From Rubrivivax sp. (GTDB lineage Bacteria > Pseudomonadota > Gammaproteobacteria > Burkholderiales > Burkholderiaceae_C), in contig JAJAZC010000214.1 in the NCBI GenBank assembly GCA_026785885.1, positions 1 through 35,432 on the forward strand: a stretch of 35,432 bases of DNA, given 5' to 3'. The translations under genes were made by a program, and so were the position numbers. Of this stretch, positions 15,998 through 24,195 are shown piece by piece (within the stretch, counting starts at the first letter, position 1; each line of letters begins with the position of its first letter). The notes beneath the pieces were generated by a model, which worked only from the letters and a program-made list of their open reading frames with translations, ran no database searches and was not told the origin of the DNA.

Positions 15998-16029
15998 TCG
16001 CCTGATCGCGCCTGATCGCGTCTGATCGC
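15986..16029. repeat. CTGATCGC repeats over the fliK stop codon
   Basis: CTGATCGC occurs five times, starting at 15986, 15994, 16002, 16012 and 16022, with spacings of 8, 8, 10 and 10. The TGA stop of fliK is inside the second copy. The remaining 236 bp before fliL show no gene, and no promoter could be assigned. Confidence 0.85.
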
Positions 16030-16265
16030 GGCAGAGCGCGGATTGGCAAGCGCTGAGCACGGCCAACCCCGCCTGAGCCCGCCTGCATACAGCCCATAGC
16101 GCAACGCACCGGCAAGGCCAGCCGCAGGCCCGCGCAGGCTGACCGGTCTTCACCGCGCTTATCACCGTATCGCCTCGATAGGGCGGCCTCAACAATCGTC
16201 TGCATGCGCCGACGAGGGCGGCCGGCTCCGGCTGCTGCGGTGGCGCGCTGCATGAAGGAGCCTCC

Positions 16266-16892
16266 ATGTCCGCCGCCGCCGCTGCCGTTGATGCCCCGCC
16301 GCCCAAAGACAAGAAGAAAAAGCTGATCCTGATCATCGCGATCGCCGCGGTGTTGCTGGCCAGCGCCGGCGGCACTGCGGTGGTGCTGATGAAGAAAAAG
16401 GCCAACGCCGAGGCCGAGGCTGAAGAAGCCGGCGAGGAAGTCGCGCCCAAGAGCGCCGCCGCCACCGGCAAAAGCAAGGTCGACCCAAAGGCGGTGCCGG
16501 TGTTCGTGCCGCTGGAGCCCTTTACGGTCAACCTGGCCGACCGCGATGCAGAGCGTTATGCGCAAATCGGCATCACGCTGGAGATCGACGACGCCAAGAC
16601 CGGCGACCAGATCAAGGCCTACCTGCCGGCCATCCGCAACAACATCCTGATGGCCATTGCGGACCGCACCGCCGCCGACCTGATGGGCCGCGACGGCAAA
16701 GCCCGCCTGGCCGCGCGGGTGCGCTATGAGACCGTGCGTGCGATGGGCTACGAGGTGGCCGAACCGGCGTCAGACGGCGAGGCCGGTGAAGGTGCACCGA
16801 AGGCCGACGCGCCGCCGAAGAAAAAACGCAGCAAGCCGGAAGTCGCGCTGCCCGTCAAAGCCGTGCACTTCTCGAACTTCATCATTCAATGA
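16266..16892 (+). CDS. fliL: Flagellar basal body-associated protein FliL
   Basis: FliL is a single-pass inner-membrane protein around the stator that supports torque. The ATG follows GAAGGAG at good spacing. Residues 15-20 are lysine-rich, then one membrane helix (LILIIAIAAVLLASAGGTAVVL, about 20-42), an Ala/Glu linker and the periplasmic FliL domain (VFVPLEPFTVNLADRDAERYAQIGITLEID, then IRNNILMAIADRTAADLMGRDGK). At 208 residues it is longer than typical because of a Lys/Pro-rich insertion (about 175-195) before the last strand VKAVHFSNFIIQ. Confidence 0.94.
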   Translation: MSAAAAAVDAPPPKDKKKKLILIIAIAAVLLASAGGTAVVLMKKKANAEAEAEEAGEEVAPKSAAATGKSKVDPKAVPVFVPLEPFTVNLADRDAERYAQIGITLEIDDAKTGDQIKAYLPAIRNNILMAIADRTAADLMGRDGKARLAARVRYETVRAMGYEVAEPASDGEAGEGAPKADAPPKKKRSKPEVALPVKAVHFSNFIIQ

Positions 16893-17067
16893 ACGCGGGC
16901 GCAGCGAAACCAAGCACATGCCGCGGGCGGGCTCTGCCCGGCCGCACGCGAGTGGCCCCCCCGGGGGCGCGCATGCCGCGGCTCCAAGTCCCCCTGCGCG
17001 GACTTGGACGGCCCAGCGAGCAACGCCTCTGGCGTTGCATGGAGCGCCAGCGAGTGCGGGGGCTTAC
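16893..17067. repeat. Hairpin-rich G/C intergenic element between fliL and fliM
   Basis: This 175-bp spacer contains several inverted repeats: GGGC-TCT-GCCC near 16930, a CCCCCCCGGGGG block near 16955-16967, CCAAGTCC...GGACTTGG (16984-16991 with 17000-17007), and GCAACGCC-TCT-GGCGTTGC (17020-17038). It ends AGCGAGTGCGGGGGCTTAC directly before the fliM GTG. Elements of this look are, from memory, dispersed in Burkholderiales genomes. The final G5 probably serves as the fliM ribosome site. Confidence 0.6.
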
Positions 17068-18063
17068 GTGAACCAGCAGATCCTGTCCCAGGACGAGGTC
17101 GACGCGCTGCTGCAAGGCATCACCGGCGAGAGCCAGAAGCTCGAGCAGGAGGAGCCGCCCACAACCGGTGCACGCAGCTACGACCTGGCGAGCCAGGAAC
17201 GCATCGTGCGCGGCCGCATGCCGACGATGGAGGTCATCAATGAACGCTTCGCGCGCAACCTGCGCATAGGCCTGTTCAACCTGATCCGGCGCAACCCGGA
17301 GATCAGCATCGGCGGCATCAAGGTGCAGAAGTTCAGCGCCTTCTTGCGTGAGATCGTGGTGCCGACCAACTTCAACATCATGACCGTCAAGCCCCTGCGC
17401 GGCAGCGGGCTGATCGTGTGTGACCCGAGCCTGGTTTTTGCGGTCATCGATTCGCTGTTCGGCGGCATCGGCAAGTTCCACACGCGCATCGAGGGCCGCG
17501 ACTTCAGCCCCACCGAGCAGCGTGTGATCCACCGCCTGGTGGAGACCATCGTGGCCGAGTACAAGAAGGCCTGGGTCGGCATCTATCCGGTGGAGCTGGA
17601 GTACCAGCGCTCGGAGATGCAGCCGCAGTTCGCCAACATCGCCACGCCCAGTGAGGTCGTGGTGTCGACGAGTTTTGCTCTGGAGATCGGTGAGGTTTCC
17701 GGCGCCGTGCACTTCTGTATTCCGTACAGCACGCTGGAGCCCATCCGTGATGTGCTCTACAGCACCATCCAGGGCGACAGCGGTGAGCCCGACCGGCGCT
17801 GGGTGACGCTGCTGAGGCAGCAGATCCAGTCGGCCGAGGTCGACCTGGTAGCAGAGCTGGCGCACGCCGGCGCCACCGTCGAGCAACTGCTGTCGTTCAA
17901 GCCTGGTGACTTTATCGAGCTGGAGCTGGACCCGGTGATCCAGGCCAAGATCGCCGGCGTGCCGGTCTTCGACTGCTACTACGGCACGTCCAACAAGCGC
18001 TACTCGATCAAGATAGACAAGATGATTACCGGCGACACTGCAAGCTGGATCGGAGAACACTGA
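17068..18063 (+). CDS. fliM: Flagellar motor switch protein FliM
   Basis: FliM forms the C-ring wall and binds phospho-CheY to reverse rotation. The GTG at 17068 gives a 331-residue protein beginning VNQQILSQDEVDALLQGI, the conserved CheY-binding and FliM start; the frame is open upstream but non-homologous. The middle domain has RARNLR-type helices (ERFARNLRIGLFNLIRRNPEI) and the GGxG motif in LFGGIGKFHTRIEGRDFSPTEQRVI. The C-terminal SpoA domain ends KRYSIKIDKMI. The last base overlaps fliN (TGATGG). Confidence 0.96.
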   Translation: MNQQILSQDEVDALLQGITGESQKLEQEEPPTTGARSYDLASQERIVRGRMPTMEVINERFARNLRIGLFNLIRRNPEISIGGIKVQKFSAFLREIVVPTNFNIMTVKPLRGSGLIVCDPSLVFAVIDSLFGGIGKFHTRIEGRDFSPTEQRVIHRLVETIVAEYKKAWVGIYPVELEYQRSEMQPQFANIATPSEVVVSTSFALEIGEVSGAVHFCIPYSTLEPIRDVLYSTIQGDSGEPDRRWVTLLRQQIQSAEVDLVAELAHAGATVEQLLSFKPGDFIELELDPVIQAKIAGVPVFDCYYGTSNKRYSIKIDKMITGDTASWIGEH

Positions 18064-18518
18064 TGGCCGAACCCGAAGGCACGCAGTCCGCGATGTCCGA
18101 AGAAGACCGCATGGCCGCCGAATGGGCTGCCGCGCTGTCCGAGAGCAAACCGGCCGAAGTCGCCAGCGAAGTGGCGCTGGCGGCAGAGAGCGTGGCACCG
18201 GCAGAGTTCGTCAAGTTTGCGCCAACCCCGGGGCTCGCACCCGGTGCTGTCGGGAACGACTTGAACATGATTCTGGACATCCCCGTGCAGCTGACGGTGG
18301 AGCTGGGCCGCACGCGCATCCCCATCAAGCACATCCTGCAGCTGGCGCAGGGCTCGGTGGTGGAGCTGGAGACCATGGCCGGCGAGCCGATGGACGTGCT
18401 GGTCAACGGCTTCCTGATCGCACAAGGCGAGGTGGTGGTGGTCAACGACAAATTCGGCATCCGGCTGACCGACATCGTGACGCCCAGCGAACGCATGCGC
18501 CGGCTAAGCAAAACCTGA
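18063..18518 (+). CDS. fliN: Flagellar motor switch protein FliN
   Basis: FliN makes the bottom of the C ring and docks FliH. The 151-residue protein has an acidic, Ala-rich N-terminal extension (about 1-65) and a canonical SpoA domain (about 68-145): LDIPVQLTVELGRTRIPIKHIL, GSVVELE, GEPMDVLVNGFLIAQGEVVVVNDKFGIRLTDIV. Start and stop overlap fliM and fliO by one base each, so the three are probably translationally coupled. Confidence 0.96.
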   Translation: MAEPEGTQSAMSEEDRMAAEWAAALSESKPAEVASEVALAAESVAPAEFVKFAPTPGLAPGAVGNDLNMILDIPVQLTVELGRTRIPIKHILQLAQGSVVELETMAGEPMDVLVNGFLIAQGEVVVVNDKFGIRLTDIVTPSERMRRLSKT

Positions 18519-18913
18519 TGGCCGAGACACCGATGCAACCCGGCTGGACTGCGCTGCTGTGGTTTGTGGCCGTGATCGCGGCGATCCCGCTGCTGCTGTG
18601 GCTCTTGAAGCGCTCACCCTTGGTGGCCGGTGGCAGCCAGCGCGCCGGCACGCCGCGCACGGTGGCCATGCTGCCTCTGTCGGCACAGCACAAGGTGGTG
18701 ACGGTGGAGGTCGGCCAGGGCGAAGACCGCTTGTGGCTGGTGCTGGGCATCAGCCCGCAAGGCATCCGAACGCTGCACACGATGGCGCCGCAGGGCGATG
18801 CGCCGCCCGCGCCGCCGCCACCGGCTGCTGCATTCGCGCAGCTGCTGTCGCGGCTGCGGGTGCCGCGCGGCGGGGCTGGCGGTCGGGCTGGGGACAATCA
18901 AGATGCGCGTTAG
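18518..18913 (+). CDS. fliO: Flagellar biosynthesis protein FliO
   Basis: FliO helps assemble the FliP ring of the export gate. The ATG overlaps the fliN stop. The 131-residue protein has one membrane helix near the N-terminus ([19 protein letters not shown], about 9-27) and a small cytoplasmic domain ([43 protein letters not shown]) typical of FliO. The C-terminus is Pro/Ala-rich and overlaps fliP by 11 bp. Confidence 0.9.
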   Translation: MAETPMQPGWTALLWFVAVIAAIPLLLWLLKRSPLVAGGSQRAGTPRTVAMLPLSAQHKVVTVEVGQGEDRLWLVLGISPQGIRTLHTMAPQGDAPPAPPPPAAAFAQLLSRLRVPRGGAGGRAGDNQDAR

Positions 18914-19718
18914 CCGCCCTAGCAGCCCTAGCAGCTCAAGCCCCGCCGCGGGCTGCACCGTGCTGGCCGGTGTGGCCGGTGTGGCCGCTCTGGCCTTGGG
19001 CACCGACGCCGCACTGGCCCAACAGGCCGCCGGCATCACCGCCCCGGGCGGCCTACCGTTGCTCATAGGCCAGGGTGCCGGCGGTGCCAGCTATTCGGTG
19101 CCGATCCAGACGCTGCTGTTCTTCACGGCTTTGAGCTTCTTGCCTGCGGTGCTGCTGTTGATGACGGCCTTCACACGCATCGTCATCGTGCTGAGCCTGT
19201 TGCGCCAGGCCCTAGGCACGCAGGCCGCGCCGCCGAACCAGGTGATCCTGGGCTTGAGCCTGTTTCTGACCTTCTTCGTGATGTCCGGGCCCTTCGATCA
19301 GATTTACCAGAAGGCCTACGCGCCTTACGCCGCCGGCACGCTGGCGGTGGATGCGGCGCTGAAAGAAGGCGTGCAGCCGCTGCGCGAATTCATGCTCAAG
19401 CAAACCCGGCAAAGCGACGTGCAGCTGTTTGCCAAGCTCGCCAAGCTACCCGCTGAAGTCAAGGGCGCCGACGTGCCGCTGACCGTGCTGGTGCCGGCCT
19501 TCGTGACCAGTGAGCTGAAGAGCGCTTTCCAGATCGGCTTCATGATCTTCATCCCGTTCCTGATCATCGACATGATCGTCGCCAGCGTGCTGATGAGCCT
19601 TGGAATGATGATGCTGAGCCCCGTGCTGGTGGCCCTGCCCTTCAAGCTGATGCTGTTCGTGCTGGCCGACGGCTGGAACCTGCTGCTGGGCTCGCTGGCC
19701 GCGTCCTTCGTGATGTAG
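18903..19718 (+). CDS. fliP: Flagellar export gate protein FliP
   Basis: FliP forms the pentameric core of the export channel in the MS ring. The ATG at 18903 gives 271 residues with a cleavable signal peptide ([13 protein letters not shown]). Membrane segments follow, including [35 protein letters not shown] (FliP signature 1, including the split below this length in families) and [29 protein letters not shown] (signature 2). The periplasmic loop is normal. The start lies inside the end of fliO in another frame. Confidence 0.95.
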   Translation: MRVSRPSSPSSSSPAAGCTVLAGVAGVAALALGTDAALAQQAAGITAPGGLPLLIGQGAGGASYSVPIQTLLFFTALSFLPAVLLLMTAFTRIVIVLSLLRQALGTQAAPPNQVILGLSLFLTFFVMSGPFDQIYQKAYAPYAAGTLAVDAALKEGVQPLREFMLKQTRQSDVQLFAKLAKLPAEVKGADVPLTVLVPAFVTSELKSAFQIGFMIFIPFLIIDMIVASVLMSLGMMMLSPVLVALPFKLMLFVLADGWNLLLGSLAASFVM

Positions 19719-19779
19719 AAACATGGTGTGCAACGTGATGTTCAAGGCCTTGCATGGAAGCGGCTTCGCCGGGCCATCG

Positions 19780-19829
19780 CAAGAGCCTCCCCGGGGGATA
19801 CCGAACGCAGCGAGGTTGGGGGCCTGCTG
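19780..19829. repeat. G-rich element before fliQ, similar end to the one before fliM
   Basis: The 111-bp fliP-fliQ gap ends with a CCCCGGGGG block and then GCAGCGAGGTTGGGGGCCTGCTG directly before the fliQ ATG. The pattern AGCGAG, 3 bp, GGGGGC matches the end of the fliL-fliM element (AGCGAGTGCGGGGGC), and in both cases the G-run sits 5-7 bp before the start codon. A small shared insertion element is inferred. Confidence 0.5.
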
Positions 19830-20099
19830 ATGGACGCACAGGGTGTTCTTGCGGCTGGCCAGCAAGGCCTGTGGATGCTGCTGATGGTGTCGGCGCCGCT
19901 GCTGCTGGCGGTGCTGGTGATCGGCCTGGTCGTCAGCATCTTTCAGGCGGCAACGCAGATCAACGAAGCCACGCTGTCCTTCGTGCCCAAGATCATCGGC
20001 GCGGTGGCGGTGCTGGCGGTGGCCGGGCCGTGGATGCTGAGCTCGCTGGTGGAGTACATCCGCGCGGTGCTGCTGTCCATCCCCGCAGCGGTCGGCTGA
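19830..20099 (+). CDS. fliQ: Flagellar export gate protein FliQ
   Basis: FliQ surrounds the FliP5-R1 core of the gate. The ATG at 19830 gives the standard 89 residues with two membrane helices: LLMVSAPLLLAVLVIGLVVSIFQAATQINEATLSFVPKI carries the family signature, and AVAVLAVAGPWMLSSLVEYI is the second. The ribosome site is a run of five G from the upstream element. Confidence 0.95.
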   Translation: MDAQGVLAAGQQGLWMLLMVSAPLLLAVLVIGLVVSIFQAATQINEATLSFVPKIIGAVAVLAVAGPWMLSSLVEYIRAVLLSIPAAVG

Positions 20100-20144
20100 A
20101 GTGCCTCGCCGCACGGGTCCTGCGCTGAACGCCCGCGCCCTGCC

Positions 20145-20906
20145 GTGCTGAGCTTTACCGAAGCGCAGGTACTGGCCTGGATCACGCCTCTGGTGTGGCC
20201 TTTTCTGCGCGCGCTGGCACTGTTTACCGCGCTGCCGGTGCTGGGCACGCGCGCGGTGCCCACGCGCGTGCGCATTGCGCTGGCTGCCTTTATCGCGATT
20301 GCCGCGCAGCCGAGCCTGCCGCCAATTGCCGCGGTGCCGTTGGATTCACCGCTGGCCTTGCTGCTGGTGATTCAGCAGCTGGTGATCGGCCTCAGCCTGG
20401 GCTTTGCCGTGCGGCTGGTGTTCGCCGCGGTGGAATTTGCCGGCGAGATCATCGGCCTGCAAATGGGACTCAACTTCGCTGGCTTCTTCGACCCCATTTC
20501 GGCCGCCACGGCCACTGCGTCCAGCCGCTTTTTCGGCACCGTGGTGGCCTGGCTTTTCATCGTTGCCAACGGCCACCTGCTGGTGATTGCCGCGCTGGTG
20601 CACAGCTTCACCGCCTTTCCGGTGGCACCCGAGCCGCTGGCCTTCTTGCACCAGGTGCAGCCGCAGCGCTGGGGTGCGGAGATCTTCAGCACCGGGCTGT
20701 GGATCGCGCTGCCGCTGATCACGATGCTGCTGTTCGTCAACCTGGTGCTGGGCGCCATCTCGCGCGTCGCGCCGCAGATCAACATCTTCGCCATCGGCTT
20801 CCCGGTCACGCTGGGTGTCGGCTTGCTCGGCCTGCTGCTGACGCTGCCGGCGATGAGCGCTCCGTTCACGATGACGCTGGAGCGCTTGCTGGAGCAATTT
20901 CGGTAA
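20145..20906 (+). CDS. fliR: Flagellar export gate protein FliR
   Basis: FliR completes the helical export gate with FliP and FliQ. The GTG at 20145 gives 253 residues with about six hydrophobic segments. Family features include FLRALALFTALPVLGTRAVPTRVRIALA near the N-terminus, EFAGEIIGLQMGLNFAGFFDP in the middle, and NIFAIGFPVTLGVGLLGLLLTLP near the C-terminus. It is the last flagellar gene in the run; flhB, flhA and the rod/hook genes are not in this window. No clear intrinsic terminator follows. Confidence 0.95.
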   Translation: MLSFTEAQVLAWITPLVWPFLRALALFTALPVLGTRAVPTRVRIALAAFIAIAAQPSLPPIAAVPLDSPLALLLVIQQLVIGLSLGFAVRLVFAAVEFAGEIIGLQMGLNFAGFFDPISAATATASSRFFGTVVAWLFIVANGHLLVIAALVHSFTAFPVAPEPLAFLHQVQPQRWGAEIFSTGLWIALPLITMLLFVNLVLGAISRVAPQINIFAIGFPVTLGVGLLGLLLTLPAMSAPFTMTLERLLEQFR

Positions 20907-21041
20907 AGGTCCGAGCGCGGCGCCATGGCCGGCCCCCGTGCCGGCTGGTTGAGGTCGGGACTGCCGGCAAACCCAGCGCTTCATGGCGCACAGTAGGATG
21001 CCGGAGCGGGCTTTTAGTGGCCGCAAACGAGGGGTACGTGG

Positions 21042-21290
21042 ATGAACACCATCGTGTTCGGGCATGTTTTGGTAGGCGCGCTGCCGGCAGAGTGGCGCGC
21101 CAGGTTGGCCAAGGCTCCTGGCACCACCGTTACTGTGCGCATCGAAGCTGAGGACCCTGTTGGCTCAACGCCTACCGCCGAAGGCGATTCGTTGGTCGGC
21201 ATGTGGCGCGACCGCGTTGACATGGCCGATGTGGCCGGTTATTTGCGCAGCATTCGCGCAGATCGTTTCAGCAACGGCGATGCGGGCTAG
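21042..21290 (+). CDS. Putative antitoxin of a PIN-domain toxin-antitoxin pair
   Basis: An 82-residue protein (MNTIVFGHVLVGALPAEWRARLAK...) has the layout of small antitoxins paired with PIN toxins: a beta-rich start (VTVRIEAED) and a C-terminal segment WRDRVDMADVAGYLRSIRADRF that would wrap the toxin. It lies 12 bp before the PIN gene on the same strand. The DNA-binding fold cannot be assigned from sequence alone; the call rests largely on the neighbour. Confidence 0.6.
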   Translation: MNTIVFGHVLVGALPAEWRARLAKAPGTTVTVRIEAEDPVGSTPTAEGDSLVGMWRDRVDMADVAGYLRSIRADRFSNGDAG

Positions 21291-21302
21291 GACTGGTCGT
21301 CG

Positions 21303-21681
21303 ATGTTGATCGATTCCGATGTGCTGGTGTGGCTGACACGCGGGCATCGCGTCGCGGCCGTGCGGTTGCGCGCCCTTGCGACTTGGCGAATTTCTGCGGT
21401 GACCTACATGGAGCTCGCGCAGGGCTGTCGTGGCAAGACAGAACTCAGTCGGCTGCCAAAGGCACTGGACGCGCGCGGCACCGAGATCGTGCCGATCACA
21501 CCCGTCATCACGCGGCGGGCGATCGCACCCATGGAGCAGCGAGCGTTGCCACATGGCATGCGGCTGACCGACGCGCTGATAGCGTCGACCGCTGTCGCGG
21601 TTGAACGCAACCGTCATCACTGCGGACGTCGAGCATTTTTCGTCAGTCGATGGGCTGGTCATCGAAGTGTTTGTGCCTTGA
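21303..21681 (+). pseudogene. PIN-domain (VapC-type) toxin, C-terminally frameshifted
   Basis: VapC-type PIN toxins are metal-dependent RNases. The protein begins MLIDSDVLVWLTRGHR with the first acidic residues (Asp4, Asp6), then ISAVTYMELAQGCR (Glu) and HGMRLTDALIASTAV (Asp). After about residue 101 the frame shifts: the expected C-terminal block TVITADVEHFSSVDGLVIEVF, with the fourth acidic residue, continues in the +1 frame and stops at 21681. The annotated frame instead runs to 21704 with an unrelated tail. Re-inserting one GCAAC near 21607-21611 would restore VERNATVITAD, so loss of a 5-bp repeat copy is a possible cause. The toxin is probably inactive unless the break is a sequencing error. 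Confidence 0.7.
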
Positions 21682-21700
21682 GTGCGCGTCCCTTTCCGCC

Positions 21701-22345
21701 ATGACCGCCCTGCTCGCCGGCGCCACCGGCCTCATCGGCCGCGAGCTGGCGCGCCACTGGACGGGCCCCGGCCCGCTGCATCTGTTGGTGCGGCGGGAAC
21801 AGCCGGCCTCAGCACCGCTGCACCGCGTGCACGTCGTCGACTTCACCGCGCTGCCGCCGCTGCCGCAAGCCGACTGGGCTTTTTGCTGCCTGGGCACGAC
21901 GATCAAGGCCGCCGGCTCGCAAGCCGCTTTCCGCGCTGTCGATCACGACGCGGTGCTGGCTTTTGCGCGCGCCGCGCAGCAGGCCGGCGTTACACGGCTT
22001 GCGGTGGTCTCCGCACTCGGCGCAAGCCCCGCATCGACAACCTTCTACAACCGCGTCAAAGGCGAGATGGAAGCCGCTTTGCAGACGCTGGGCTTGGAGC
22101 GACTGGTGATCGCGCGGCCTTCACTCCTGGCTGGTGATCGCGGTTCGCTCGGCCAGGCTGCCCGGCCCGCCGAACGGCTGGCACTGATGCTGACCGTACC
22201 GCTGCGGCCCCTGATTCCGAAGGCCTGGCGGCCTATCGACGCCGCGGTGGTGGCCCGCGCGCTGCTGCGTGCGGTTCGGCAGGGCGCACCCGGCGTGCAG
22301 GTGCTGGAATCGGCCGCGTTGCAGGAGTTGGGCGGGCCGGGCTGA
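21701..22345 (+). CDS. Atypical SDR / NAD(P)-binding oxidoreductase
   Basis: The 214-residue protein starts MTALLAGATGLIGRELARHW; the GATGLIG loop is the Rossmann dinucleotide site. Further marks are FCCLGTTIKAAGS, VDHDAVLAFARAAQQAGVTRLAVVSALGA, and FYNRVKGEMEAAL with the Tyr-x-x-x-Lys pattern (YNRVK). This is typical of atypical, divergent SDRs related to HTATIP2/YwnB-like proteins. Substrate unknown. It starts 19 bp after the intact-frame stop of the toxin gene. Confidence 0.8.
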   Translation: MTALLAGATGLIGRELARHWTGPGPLHLLVRREQPASAPLHRVHVVDFTALPPLPQADWAFCCLGTTIKAAGSQAAFRAVDHDAVLAFARAAQQAGVTRLAVVSALGASPASTTFYNRVKGEMEAALQTLGLERLVIARPSLLAGDRGSLGQAARPAERLALMLTVPLRPLIPKAWRPIDAAVVARALLRAVRQGAPGVQVLESAALQELGGPG

Positions 22346-22372
22346 CACGCAGGGGCCACGCGACTGCCGGCC

Positions 22373-22768
22373 CTAAACGTCCAGCGGATACCCCAGCTCC
22401 ACATCACACACCGGCAGGCCGCCGCGCACACCGAAGTTCTCGGCCTGCAGTTCGTGCAGCCGCACCAGCACACACGCTGGCGGGATGCCGAAGGTAGCCA
22501 GCCGCTGCACCAGCAGCCTGTACAGCCGGCGCTTGGCATCGAGCGAGCGGCCGGGCAGCACGAACAGACTGATGTTGGTCAGCCGCTCGGGCTCGGCGCA
22601 ATCGGTGCGGCCCAGAAAGCGATGCGGCTCATGCACCACCAGCGTCACGTTGCGGTGTACGGGCGAGACGCGAAAGGCCTGGACGATGCAGTCGTGCACC
22701 GCCAGCAACAGCGCGGTTTCCTCGGCTGCCGTGTAGGCGTGGCGGACTTCGACGATGGCGCTGGGCAT
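22373..22768 (-). CDS. Tautomerase-family protein
   Basis: The ATG at 22768 is preferred over one 15 bp upstream because it places Pro directly after Met (MPSAIVEVRHAYTAAEE); Met removal exposes the catalytic N-terminal proline of the superfamily. The 131-residue length suggests a two-motif fold rather than a 62-residue 4-oxalocrotonate tautomerase. NVTLVVHEPHRFLGR and LTNISLFVLPGRSLDAKRRLYRLLVQRL match members of this family annotated only as tautomerases. The substrate cannot be told. Confidence 0.75.
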   Translation of the reverse strand: MPSAIVEVRHAYTAAEETALLLAVHDCIVQAFRVSPVHRNVTLVVHEPHRFLGRTDCAEPERLTNISLFVLPGRSLDAKRRLYRLLVQRLATFGIPPACVLVRLHELQAENFGVRGGLPVCDVELGYPLDV

Positions 22769-22809
22769 GCAATCGATCGACACGCGGCGTCAGGCCGCAT
22801 CCAAAGACA

Positions 22810-23670
22810 TTAGATAAATTCGCGCTGCCGCAGCCACTTGGTGGCAACCCACTTTTCGCCCGCCGTCACTGGCGCGCCGCCGTGCAGCGTCTTGGTGCTG
22901 GTGTGCGCACGCTCGTAGCTGAAGAAAACCGCATTGCCGCGCACCGGCGCGATTTCCAGCCCGACATCCGGGAAGGTGGTGGCGCCGCCGCCTTCTGGCG
23001 TGTTGAGGTACATCACCAGCGTGCCGACCCGCTGGCCGCCGCGCTCCAGGATGCGCGGCGTGCCGCTGTGCACGGGGTCGAAGTAGTCGTGGTGGGGGCG
23101 GTATTCCGCACCCGGCCGGTAGCGCAGGATCTGCAGGCCTTCGCCGTTTTCCAGCGGCCAGGCCAGCAGCGCTGCAATGCGTTCTTCGATGGTGCGGATC
23201 AGCGCATGCTCACCGCGCTCGAAGAACATGCCGTCGCTGGTGCGCGCGGCGTTGACCTCGCTGCCACCGGTGGCGTTGTCCACTGTCTCCGAGCGCAACA
23301 GCCGCGGCTCGGCCAGCGCCATCAGGCCGCTGCATTCAGCATCGGTCAAGAGGCCGCCGAAGACGATCACCCGCGGGTGTTTCATCGTCGTCAACAGCGT
23401 CACGGGGTGGCCTGCGGACTGCAGCACGCTAGGCGCGGCGCCAAGGGGCGGGCCTGGCACGGGCGTGGCCGGCGGCAGGTCACTGTCGTCGGGCGGCGTG
23501 GCCGCCAGGTGCTCGCGCAGCGTGTTTTCCATGGCCTTGATGGCCACGCCCTCATTCCAGCCGCTGGTCTGCATGGCCTGCACCACGTCCTGCGGCCGGC
23601 AGCCGGCTTCGGCCTGGTCGATGATCCAGCGGCGCAGCTCCGGCGTGATGGTCTGTTGGGCTTGTGTCAT
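22810..23670 (-). CDS. Prolyl 4-hydroxylase-like 2OG-Fe(II) dioxygenase
   Basis: The 286-residue protein couples 2-oxoglutarate decarboxylation to hydroxylation of a protein or small substrate. The catalytic domain (about 95-283) shows the iron triad HxD at H193/D195 in EYRPHHDYFDP, and distal H263 in TKTLHGGAPV, with K273 in GEKWVATKW as the 2OG anchor. The N-terminal 70 residues form a small helical domain followed by a Pro-rich linker. It resembles P4Halpha-type enzymes common in Burkholderiales. The substrate is unknown. Confidence 0.88.
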   Translation of the reverse strand: MTQAQQTITPELRRWIIDQAEAGCRPQDVVQAMQTSGWNEGVAIKAMENTLREHLAATPPDDSDLPPATPVPGPPLGAAPSVLQSAGHPVTLLTTMKHPRVIVFGGLLTDAECSGLMALAEPRLLRSETVDNATGGSEVNAARTSDGMFFERGEHALIRTIEERIAALLAWPLENGEGLQILRYRPGAEYRPHHDYFDPVHSGTPRILERGGQRVGTLVMYLNTPEGGGATTFPDVGLEIAPVRGNAVFFSYERAHTSTKTLHGGAPVTAGEKWVATKWLRQREFI

Positions 23671-23743
23671 GGCGCCGCATTTTGGCGCAGCGCCGGGCCG
23701 GCTGGCCGCGAGGGCGGCATAAGGGACGCGGCTGACGACTCAA

Positions 23744-23965
23744 GTGCTATGTGATCGTTTTGTATTCGTGGTCATTGGCTATCGCCCCTGCGAACCGCAG
23801 CGAGAAATGCTGTGGCCCGAATTGGTCCATGACTGGCTGCCCAACGGGCACTTGACCTGTTTCATCGGCAACTCGATTAATTCACTAAAACTTAAGGCGT
23901 TCTATTACCGCCATGCCGACGGCGGCCACGCAACCAGCCGTTCTACCCGGGTATCCCGAATGGCT
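23744..23965 (+). pseudogene. IS1182-type transposase remnant (N-terminal fragment)
   Basis: A frame reading GYRPCEPQREMLWPELVHDWLPNGHLTCFIGNSI... then LKLKAFYYRHADGG matches the N-terminus of IS1182-family transposases (YRPYDP..., DWLPEGHL, AFYARY.GDG). One frame over, the family continues with RNQPFYPG near 23930-23955, so there is a frameshift; after that no transposase similarity remains. No terminal repeats were found. The rest of the 525-bp gap (to 24195) holds no other recognisable gene, only the leader of the protease gene. Confidence 0.65.
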
Positions 23966-24195
23966 GGTGCTGCTCACGCACTTCCTGACGCTGTCGCCCG
24001 TCCAGCGGACGGTCGCACCCCCTACGTTGAACGTCCTGCTTCCTTGAACGGCACGATGCCTGAGCGCGGCGTGCCTCTTTATAACTGCAGCGGGGACTCA
24101 ACGCAGGCCCCGCACCGGGCATCCCCACATGGGATGCGAACACAACCGACAACGCAAAGCCGCCCGCACTGGGAGGCGAGGCGCAGGAGATTTTT

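Noticed and set aside
15998-16265. Promoter for fliL in the 268-bp gap
   Set aside because: No FliA, sigma-54 or sigma-70 pattern was convincing; only the 8-bp repeats and a good ribosome site are supported.
16726-17067. Upstream extension of fliM
   Set aside because: The frame is open, but it overlaps fliL in another frame and the translated hairpin element has no similarity to FliM, whose conserved start is at the GTG 17068.
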